This document shows, in pieces, positions 1 through 6,086 of a stretch of 6,086 nt of DNA. Within the stretch, counting starts at the first letter, position 1, and every line of letters begins with the position of its first letter. A program made the position numbers and the translations under genes. The notes under the pieces were generated by a model. That model ran no database searches. It was not told where the DNA came from and saw nothing but the letters and a program-made list of their open reading frames with translations. The stretch is from NCBI GenBank assembly GCA_013290035.1, contig JABCYT010000235.1:1-6086 (forward strand). The letters run 5' to 3'. The DNA comes from Alphaproteobacteria bacterium. Lineage in GTDB: Bacteria; Pseudomonadota; Alphaproteobacteria; Reyranellales; Reyranellaceae.

Positions 1-236
1 ATCAGGAGAAGCGAGGTCGGGCAGACGTCGGGGCAATAGGTGAAGCCGAAATAGATCAGCGTCGGCTTGCCCTTGAGGCTGTCGCTGGTGACGGTGCGGC
101 CGTCCTGGTCGGTGAGGGCGAACGAACCGCCAATGGCCGGCCGGTCGCCCTGCCAGGCGTCCCAGCCGATCCACCCGGCGGCGGCGGCGAGAGCCAGGAT
201 CCAGACCCCGAGCAGCGCCTTCATGGTGCGTGACAT
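1..236 (-). CDS. SCO1/SenC family copper chaperone, N-terminal part (cut by window edge)
   Basis: The first 78 residues of a SCO-type protein are present; the rest lies left of the window. SCO proteins are membrane-anchored thioredoxin-fold proteins facing the periplasm. They deliver copper to, or reduce, the CuA site of cytochrome c oxidase. Seen here: a short N-terminus (MSRTMK), a hydrophobic signal-anchor at about residues 6-24, then a family-typical stretch [15 protein letters not shown] (residues 36-50) and [19 protein letters not shown] (57-75). The CxxxC copper/redox motif is Cys68 and Cys72; the conserved distal His would fall outside the window. Two in-frame ATGs exist (236 and 224) and neither has a clear Shine-Dalgarno, so the start may be 12 bases shorter. 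The gene is divergent from the MESH1-like gene across 65 bases. Family assignment is firm; exact role is inferred. Confidence 0.9.
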   Translation of the reverse strand, partial: MSRTMKALLGVWILALAAAAGWIGWDAWQGDRPAIGGSFALTDQDGRTVTSDSLKGKPTLIYFGFTYCPDVCPTSLLL

Positions 237-301
237 GGCCCGAACATGGGCCGGGCCGGCCGGCTCGACAAGCCGGACGGCTGGTCGCACAACAGGAGTT
301 G
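237..301. promoter_or_regulatory. Divergent intergenic region with GC-rich hairpin
   Basis: This 65-base gap separates the divergent SCO-like and MESH1-like genes, so promoters for both should lie in or near it. I see no convincing -35/-10 pair on either strand. It does contain an inverted repeat CCGGCT-CGACA-AGCCGG (260-265 and 271-276), preceded by the self-complementary run GGCCGGCCGG (254-263). This could fold in a 5' leader or be an operator, but chance is a real alternative in such GC-rich DNA. Confidence 0.35.
294..298 (+). promoter_or_regulatory. Shine-Dalgarno that sets the MESH1-like start
   Basis: AGGAG lies three bases before the ATG at 302. The spacing is short but it is the only good ribosome site near the 5' end. 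It favours 302 over the in-frame ATG at 230, which has no such site and lies inside the divergent SCO-like gene. Confidence 0.6.
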
Positions 302-844
302 ATGAGCACCGACCTGGTCAAACTGGCGCACGCCGCCGACTATGCTGCCCGCCAGCACATCGCGCAGCGGCGCAAGGGCGAGCGGGCGGAGCCCTATGTC
401 AACCACCTGATCGAGGTCGCGGCCCTGCTGGCCGAGGCGACGGCGGGCGAGGACGTCGTGCTGCTGATGGGCGGGCTGCTGCACGATACGCTCGAAGACA
501 CCGACGCCACTTACGAGGATCTGGAACAACGCTTCGGTCCCGAGGTTGCGGCCCTCGTGGCCGAGGTGACGGACGACAAGTCGCTGCCCAGGGAAGAGCG
601 CAAGCGCCTCCAGATCGCCAAGACGCCGGACAAATCGCGGCGCGCGAAACTGCTGAAGCTTGCCGACAAGACTTCCAACCTGCGCGGCCTGATGCAAAGC
701 CCGCCGGTGGGATGGACTCAGGCGCGCCTGCGCGACTATGTCGTGTGGGCCGAAGCGGTCGTGCGCTCGTGCCGCGGGCTCAACCCCATGCTGGAGGCCG
801 CCTTCGACGCGGCCCACGCCGAGGCGAGCCGCCACTTCGGCTGA
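302..844 (+). CDS. MESH1-like small alarmone hydrolase, HD domain (HDDC3 family)
   Basis: A 180-residue, single-domain HD hydrolase. From memory it aligns nearly end to end with human MESH1 (179 aa), a Mn-dependent enzyme that removes the 3'-pyrophosphate of (p)ppGpp and, in animals, also acts on NADPH. The metal ligands fall at the same numbers as in MESH1: His35 (in [10 protein letters not shown]), His61-Asp62 (in [11 protein letters not shown]) and Asp122 (in [12 protein letters not shown]). The catalytic Glu65-Asp66 pair and Asn126 are also present, as is the family block [17 protein letters not shown] (88-104). There is no synthetase, TGS or ACT domain, so it is a stand-alone hydrolase rather than SpoT/Rsh. 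It should act in the cytosol, lowering (p)ppGpp. The start at 302 follows AGGAG and gives a family-typical length. The flavin-reductase gene follows after 13 bases, probably in one transcript. Family is firm; substrate is inferred. Confidence 0.93.
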   Translation: MSTDLVKLAHAADYAARQHIAQRRKGERAEPYVNHLIEVAALLAEATAGEDVVLLMGGLLHDTLEDTDATYEDLEQRFGPEVAALVAEVTDDKSLPREERKRLQIAKTPDKSRRAKLLKLADKTSNLRGLMQSPPVGWTQARLRDYVVWAEAVVRSCRGLNPMLEAAFDAAHAEASRHFG

Positions 845-847
845 GAC

Positions 848-852
848 GGAGG
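848..852 (+). promoter_or_regulatory. Shine-Dalgarno of the flavin-reductase gene
   Basis: GGAGG sits five bases before the ATG at 858, just after the upstream stop codon (842-844). It fixes this start against an in-frame ATG at 738 that lies inside the MESH1-like gene. Confidence 0.8.
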
Positions 853-857
853 AGACC

Positions 858-1493
858 ATGTTCTACGATGCCGTCAAGCGTGACCACGGGCTCGCGCAGG
901 ATCCGCTGAAGTCGCTGATCGTGCCGCGGCCGATCGGCTGGATCTCGACGGTCGACAAGCAGGGCCGCGTGAACCTGGCGCCCTACAGCTTCTACAACGG
1001 CGTCAGCGAATACCCGCCCATGGTCTATTTCGCCATCACCGGCACCTATGGCGACACGCCGACCAAGCACAGCCGCATGAACGCCGAATCGACCGGCGAG
1101 TTCGTGGTCAACATGGTGAGCGAGAGCCTCAAGGAGCAGATGAACGTCACCACCGCGATGGTCGAGTTCGGCGTCGATGAGCTGAAACTGGCGGGGCTCA
1201 CGGCCACGCCGTGCTCCCTGGTGAAGCCGCCGAGGGTGAAGGAATCGCCGGTGGCGCTGGAATGCAGGTACTGGCGCACCATCGAGCTGCCGGTCGAGAA
1301 GGGTCACGAAGCCAAGCGCGGCTCGGTCGTGTTCGGCCAGGTCGTGGGCGTGCATATCGACGACGGCATCATCAAGGACGGCCGCATCGATACGCTGGCT
1401 TTCAAGCCGGTCGCGCGGCTGGGCTACAGCGAATACACCACGACCGACAATGTCTGGCGCATGCGTCGGCCGGACGACCCGCGGTATCAGTAG
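858..1493 (+). CDS. Flavin reductase family protein (FMN-binding split barrel)
   Basis: A 211-residue cytosolic protein of the flavin-reductase-like, split-barrel FMN-binding family (DIM6/NTAB, COG1853 type). Members bind FMN and commonly use NAD(P)H to reduce flavin for a partner monooxygenase; many have no known partner. The family signature is clear near the N-terminus: IVPRPIGWISTVDKQGRVNLAPYS (residues 21-44) followed by FYNGVSEYPPMVYFAI (45-60). Further typical parts are GEFVVNMVSESLKEQMN (80-96), the late-barrel GSVVFGQVVGVHIDD (155-169) and the C-terminal LAFKPVARLGYSEYTTTD (180-197). Length is normal and the frame is intact. A strong Shine-Dalgarno supports the start. It lies 13 bases downstream of the MESH1-like gene, so the two are likely co-transcribed. 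No monooxygenase is visible beside it, so its electron acceptor cannot be named. Biochemical role is inferred from family only. Confidence 0.9.
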   Translation: MFYDAVKRDHGLAQDPLKSLIVPRPIGWISTVDKQGRVNLAPYSFYNGVSEYPPMVYFAITGTYGDTPTKHSRMNAESTGEFVVNMVSESLKEQMNVTTAMVEFGVDELKLAGLTATPCSLVKPPRVKESPVALECRYWRTIELPVEKGHEAKRGSVVFGQVVGVHIDDGIIKDGRIDTLAFKPVARLGYSEYTTTDNVWRMRRPDDPRYQ

Positions 1494-1620
1494 ACGACCA
1501 CCGTCATCCCGACCGGAGCCGAGCGTAGCGAGGCGAAGTGGAGGGACCTGTTCTGTTGTCCTGCTGACAAGAAAGGGTCCCTCGACTACGCCGCCGTTGG
1601 CGGCTCCGCTCGGGATGACG
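1494..1620. terminator. Probable bidirectional transcription end between convergent genes
   Basis: The flavin-reductase gene ends at 1493 and the opposing amidase gene ends at 1621. The only sequence between them is the large palindrome plus eight bases. Its transcript would form a very stable stem from either strand, which is a common way for such repeats to stop or stabilise convergent mRNAs. There is no run of T after the stem on either side, so it is not a classic intrinsic terminator. The role is inferred from placement. Confidence 0.45.
1502..1620. repeat. Large imperfect palindrome, dispersed intergenic repeat type
   Basis: The left arm 1502-1548 and right arm 1576-1620 are inverted copies separated by a 27-base loop. 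The outer 20 positions (CGTCATCCCGA-CGGAGCCG) match with one mismatch. The 17 positions next to the loop (GGCG-AGT-GAGGGACC) match with two. Only a central block of 10 versus 8 bases differs. The right arm holds its own perfect small hairpin, GCCGCC-GTT-GGCGGC (1590-1604). The outer sequence resembles the GTCATCCCGAGC...GAGGGACC repeats I recall from intergenic DNA of many proteobacterial genomes; that resemblance is from memory. It ends exactly at the base before the amidase stop codon. Confidence 0.85.
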
Positions 1621-2964
1621 TCAGTGAGGCTTGACCACCGGCGCCACGCTCCGCGCCATCGCCAGCAGGCGTTTGTCGGACATTGCCTCGTCCATCAGCA
1701 TGAAGCCTACCGGCAGCTCGCCCGCAGCATGGCAAGGAACGCTGATGCTGCAGCGGTCCAAAAAATTGCCGACGGCGGTGTTGCGCAGCAGCAGCATGTT
1801 CTTCCGGGTGAAGCCCTCGGGCGTCGCGACTTCGTCGAGCGTCGGCGCCACGATGGCGCAGGTCGGCATCGCGACCGCATCGTAATTGGCCGTGACCGCG
1901 GCCACGCGCTTCTGCAGGTCGGCCCGTTTGGCCAAAAGCTCGATGTAGTCGGCCGCGCTCATCTCGGCGCCGCGGCGGATGCGCGGCGCTACCAGCGGGT
2001 CGTAGTCGCCGCCGCGGCGGGCGATCAGATCCTTGTGCCAGGCATAGGCTTCGGCAGCGGCGAAGCCGCCCTTGGCGTTGATGGCGGGCAACTTGTCGAG
2101 TTGCGGCAGGTCGATCTCCTCGACCGTCACGCCCTTGGCTGCCAGCGCCTTGAGCGCCCGCTCGAAGGCCTTGGCGACGATGGGATGGAGATCGTCCATC
2201 ACGAAATGCCGGGGAACGGCGAAGCGCAGCCCGGCGAGGGGCGCGGCCTCGGGCACCGCGATCGGCTCGCCGGCGAACACCGCGTCGACGATGGCGCAGC
2301 ACTCGACGGAATTGGCGAGCGGGCCGATCGAATCGAGCGAGGTCGAGAGTGGCACCACGCCGTCGATCGGCACGCGCCGCGCCGTCGGCTTGAAGCCCAC
2401 GATGCCGCACACGGCGGCGGGAATGCGTACTGAGCCGCCGGTATCGGTGCCGAGCGCCGCCACGGCCATGCGGTCGGCGACCGACACCGCGGCACCCGAG
2501 GAGGAGCCGCCCGGCACGCGCTTGCGGTCGGCCGGATTGCCCGGCGTGCCGTAGTGCGGGTTGAAGCCCACGCCGGAGAAGGCGAACTCGCTCATGTTGG
2601 TGCTGCCGACGATCACCGCGCCCGCCGCGCGCAGGCGCGCCACCACGGGTGCGTCGGACTTGGCAGGCGGTGCGTCGCCCAGCGCCTTGGAGCCGGCAAG
2701 CGTCGTCTCGCCCGCGACATTGCAGAGGTTCTTGATCGAGACCGGGATGCCGGCGAGGGGCGAGGCCACGATCCCCGCCTTGCGCAGAGAGTCACTTGCC
2801 TTGGCGGCGGCCAGCGCCTGCGTCTCATAGACCTTGATGAAGGCGCGTTTGCCCTCGCCATTGGCGTCCTCGATACGGGCGAGCGCTTCGTCGGTGAGCT
2901 TGCGCGAGGTGGTGCGGCCGGCGGCCAGGTCTGCTGCGAGTTGCTGAATCGTCGGGTTGGCCAT
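1621..2964 (-). CDS. Amidase-signature family hydrolase
   Basis: A 447-residue enzyme of the amidase signature family (COG0154), which cleaves carboxamides to a carboxylate plus ammonia or amine. The Ser-cisSer-Lys triad is complete: Lys78 in PVSIKNLCNV, cis-Ser154 in the glycine/serine loop PGGSSSGAA (151-159), and nucleophile Ser178 in GTDTGGSVRIPA (172-183). The following CGIVGFKPT (186-194) is also typical. No signal peptide is seen, so it is probably cytosolic. It is shorter than most GatA proteins, and no gatB or gatC lies next to it, so a stand-alone amidase is more likely than the Glu-tRNA amidotransferase subunit. The start at 2964 is set by AAGGAG four bases upstream. A 56-codon in-frame extension exists but would run back into acs and has no ribosome site. 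It begins 14 bases after acs ends, which suggests one transcript. Substrate is unknown. Confidence 0.92.
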   Translation of the reverse strand: MANPTIQQLAADLAAGRTTSRKLTDEALARIEDANGEGKRAFIKVYETQALAAAKASDSLRKAGIVASPLAGIPVSIKNLCNVAGETTLAGSKALGDAPPAKSDAPVVARLRAAGAVIVGSTNMSEFAFSGVGFNPHYGTPGNPADRKRVPGGSSSGAAVSVADRMAVAALGTDTGGSVRIPAAVCGIVGFKPTARRVPIDGVVPLSTSLDSIGPLANSVECCAIVDAVFAGEPIAVPEAAPLAGLRFAVPRHFVMDDLHPIVAKAFERALKALAAKGVTVEEIDLPQLDKLPAINAKGGFAAAEAYAWHKDLIARRGGDYDPLVAPRIRRGAEMSAADYIELLAKRADLQKRVAAVTANYDAVAMPTCAIVAPTLDEVATPEGFTRKNMLLLRNTAVGNFLDRCSISVPCHAAGELPVGFMLMDEAMSDKRLLAMARSVAPVVKPH

Positions 2965-2968
2965 CGGG

Positions 2969-2974
2969 CTCCTT
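2969..2974 (-). promoter_or_regulatory. Shine-Dalgarno that sets the amidase start
   Basis: On the minus strand AAGGAG sits four bases before the ATG at 2964, within the 14-base gap after the acs stop codon. It supports the 447-residue form over a longer one starting at 3132 inside acs. Confidence 0.75.
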
Positions 2975-2978
2975 GCTT

Positions 2979-4916
<1,938 letters not shown>

Positions 4917-4922
4917 GGACTT

Positions 4923-4927
4923 CCTCC
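4923..4927 (-). promoter_or_regulatory. Shine-Dalgarno of acs
   Basis: On the minus strand GGAGG, inside GGGAGGAA, lies six bases before the ATG at 4916. It is the strongest ribosome site in the minus-strand gene set and fixes the acs start. Confidence 0.85.
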
Positions 4928-4943
4928 CGCATGCTTTTCGCCG

Positions 4944-4989
4944 CGAATTGCTGCGGTTTTAGCCCGCCGGTGCCGCGCTCGGCAATTCG
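4944..4989. repeat. Inverted repeat in the acs upstream region
   Basis: CGAATTGC (4944-4951) and GCAATTCG (4982-4989) are perfect inverted copies, 30 bases apart. They flank the possible -10 box, and the distal copy overlaps the possible -35. This is the layout of a two-site operator or a stem in the leader DNA. The 8-base match could arise by chance at a low but not negligible rate. Confidence 0.4.
4956..4985 (-). promoter_or_regulatory. Possible acs promoter
   Basis: On the minus strand TTGCCG (4980-4985) and TAAAAC (4956-4961) are 18 bases apart, resembling a housekeeping -35/-10 pair with four matches in each box. It is the only AT-richer patch in the 101-base gap upstream of acs, about 40 bases before the start codon. 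Weak consensus and no independent support. Confidence 0.3.
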
Positions 4990-4995
4990 ACTTTG

Positions 4996-5016
4996 GGTTG
5001 GGCTTCGCAGCCAACC
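4996..5016 (-). terminator. Hairpin just after the nitroreductase stop
   Basis: On the minus strand GGTTGGCT and AGCCCAACC can pair as an 8-base-pair stem with one bulged base and a 4-base loop, starting one base after the TAA (5018-5020). No T-run follows, so if it ends transcription it would be as a weak or Rho-assisted stop, or it may protect the mRNA 3' end. It separates the hydrolase-nitroreductase pair from acs. Confidence 0.4.
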
Positions 5017-5017
5017 G

Positions 5018-5689
5018 TTATTCATCGTACCAGGTCGTGAAGTCCTGCAGCGGCGCGCGTTCGGTGATCAGGTTGTTGGGCACCGCGTCGGGATCGGCCT
5101 GACCCAGCGCCAGGCCGCAGATCACGACCTGGTCGTCGGGGATGCCGAGCTCGCGGCGCACGACGTGCTGGAAGCGGCTGAAGGCCGCCTGCGGGCAGGT
5201 ATGCAGGCCCTTCTCGCGCGCCAGCAGCATGAGCTGGTCGAGGAAGATGCCGCAGTCGATCCACTGGCCGCCGCCCATGCGGCGCTCGACGCACAGGATC
5301 ATGCCGACCGGCGCGTCGAAGAAGTCGTAGTTCTTGCGGAACTGCTTCAGCATGCCGGCGGCATCGCCGCGCGGCACGCCGAGCAGGGTGTAGAGCTGCT
5401 TGCCGACCAGCTTGCGACGCGCGTCGTAGACCGGCGTGAACTCCTTGGGATAGACGTCGTATTCGCCGCCCGGCCCGGCATCACCGTCGTCCATTGCCCG
5501 CAAGATCGCCGCCGACAGGCGCTGCCGCGCCTTGCCCTGGGTGATGTAGAGCTTCCACGGCTGCAGGTTGCCGTTCGATGCGGCGCGGCTCGCGGTGCTG
5601 ATGATCCATTCGATGTCGGGGCGCGGCACCGGATCCGGCTTGAAGACCCGCATCGAGTGACGGGAGTTGACGGCTTCGGACACGCGCAT
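5018..5689 (-). CDS. Nitroreductase family FMN oxidoreductase
   Basis: A complete 223-residue protein of the nitroreductase family, usually FMN-binding homodimers that use NAD(P)H for two-electron reduction of nitroaromatics, quinones or other electron-poor substrates. Seen: the N-terminal FMN-phosphate motif VNSRHSMRVFKPDPVP (residues 7-22), SRAASNGNLQPWKLYIT (34-50), the central helix WIDCGIFLDQLMLLAREKGLHTCPQA (143-168), and the C-terminal CGLALGQADPDAVPNN (191-206). The insert YPKEFTPVYDARRKLVGKQLYTLLGVPRGD (80-109) is typical of the larger subgroup with p-nitrobenzoate reductase-like members. Its start lies six bases after the hydrolase stop, with only a distant GGAG (5700-5703), so translation may be coupled to the upstream gene. 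An internal ATG at 5653 has no ribosome site and would cut off the arginine motif. Physiological substrate unknown. Confidence 0.92.
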   Translation of the reverse strand: MRVSEAVNSRHSMRVFKPDPVPRPDIEWIISTASRAASNGNLQPWKLYITQGKARQRLSAAILRAMDDGDAGPGGEYDVYPKEFTPVYDARRKLVGKQLYTLLGVPRGDAAGMLKQFRKNYDFFDAPVGMILCVERRMGGGQWIDCGIFLDQLMLLAREKGLHTCPQAAFSRFQHVVRRELGIPDDQVVICGLALGQADPDAVPNNLITERAPLQDFTTWYDE

Positions 5690-5695
5690 GAACGA

Positions 5696-6086
5696 CTAGC
5701 TCCGACTGAGATGGCGACGCAGGAAGTCGAACAGCTTACGCCGGGCCAGCGCGTTCTGCTGCTCGGTGAAGAAATGCGTACCGCCCTGCACGATGAAGGT
5801 TTCGACGTCCTTGCCGTGACCCTTGAGCGCTTCCGCCATGGCGAGCGTCTGGCCGACCGGCACGTTCTCGTCGCGCTCGCCATGGATCAGCAGCACCGGC
5901 ACGTCGATTTGCGCCACCCGCAGGATCGGCGAGCGCACCGGCAGCCCCTCCGGCCCGCAGAGATCGTCGAGATAGTCGCGCACGAACGGGTTGGCCTCGC
6001 GCCAGCGCGCCAGATCGGTCGCGGCGAAGAACGAGGCCACGGCCTTGATCGGCGGCTTGTGGGCGGCCGCCAGCAGCGCCACCTGG
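5696..6086 (-). CDS. Alpha/beta hydrolase, C-terminal part (cut by window edge)
   Basis: The last 129 residues of an alpha/beta-hydrolase-fold enzyme of the prolyl-oligopeptidase (S9) / dienelactone-hydrolase-like type. The start lies right of the window. The fragment opens with QVALLAAAHKPPIKAV, which in this family directly follows the nucleophile elbow GxSxGG, so the catalytic Ser should lie just beyond the edge. The other two triad members are visible: the Asp in VLLIHGERDENVPVGQ and the His in VQGGTHFF. The C-terminus FDFLRRHLSRS is a normal ending. A GTG at 6082 is not a believable start because it would remove the nucleophile and most of the fold. It is followed after six bases by the nitroreductase gene, which points to one operon. 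Could be an esterase or peptidase; substrate cannot be told. Confidence 0.87.
   Translation of the reverse strand, partial: QVALLAAAHKPPIKAVASFFAATDLARWREANPFVRDYLDDLCGPEGLPVRSPILRVAQIDVPVLLIHGERDENVPVGQTLAMAEALKGHGKDVETFIVQGGTHFFTEQQNALARRKLFDFLRRHLSRS

Noticed and set aside
230..301. A 24-residue N-terminal extension of the MESH1-like protein
   Set aside because: No ribosome site at 230, the extension is low-complexity and overlaps the divergent SCO-like start, and the start at 302 gives the family's normal length and numbering.
67..909. A 280-codon plus-strand frame across the SCO and MESH1-like genes
   Set aside because: It is another frame of the MESH1-like gene and antisense to the SCO-like gene; Arg/Ala/Gly-rich shadow with no motif.
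1502..1620. CRISPR repeat or integron attC-like site
   Set aside because: There is only one inverted pair and no regularly spaced direct repeats; no integrase or cassette boundary is present, and arm sequence resembles a dispersed intergenic repeat instead.
1450..2433. A 327-codon plus-strand open frame that crosses the palindrome and enters the amidase gene
   Set aside because: It overlaps the end of the flavin-reductase gene, runs through the repeat and is antisense to the amidase; low-complexity composition.
1621..2964. Reading the amidase gene as gatA
   Set aside because: The triad is shared by all amidase-signature enzymes, the protein is shorter than typical GatA, and no gatC or gatB is adjacent.

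Overview
The window is GC-rich DNA, dense with genes, with third codon positions dominated by G and C. Protein types, short intergenic gaps and a GTCATCCCGAGC-type intergenic palindrome all suggest an alphaproteobacterium, possibly of the Rhodospirillales/Hyphomicrobiales or Reyranella sort. The lineage is an inference from general resemblance. The region looks like chromosomal core or soft-core metabolism: no transposase, integrase, tRNA, rRNA, CRISPR array or phage gene was seen.

Left part (1-1493): the 5' end of a SCO1/SenC copper-chaperone gene runs leftward off the window. It is divergent from a rightward two-gene unit. The first gene of that unit is a 180-residue HD-domain hydrolase that matches metazoan MESH1 at every catalytic position I can place (a small alarmone hydrolase). 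Thirteen bases after its stop comes a 211-residue flavin-reductase-like FMN-binding protein.

Middle (1494-1620): the gap between convergent genes is almost filled by a large imperfect palindrome (arms 1502-1548 and 1576-1620, loop 27 nt). It looks like a member of a dispersed intergenic repeat family and probably acts as the transcription end for both sides.

Right part (1621-6086): four genes all lie on the minus strand. In transcription order they are the 3' end of an alpha/beta hydrolase (runs off the right edge), an FMN nitroreductase 6 nt downstream, then after a 101-nt gap with its own promoter-like sequence the acetyl-CoA synthetase acs, and 14 nt later an amidase-signature hydrolase. 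The acs-amidase pair is probably co-transcribed. A simple reading is that the amidase frees a carboxylate that an acyl-CoA ligase can activate, though the amidase substrate is unknown.

Most of the window is well-known families. The two points most worth a second look are the bacterial MESH1 orthologue coupled to a flavin reductase, and the palindromic repeat that abuts the amidase stop codon. I did not find convincing evidence for an undescribed multi-gene system.
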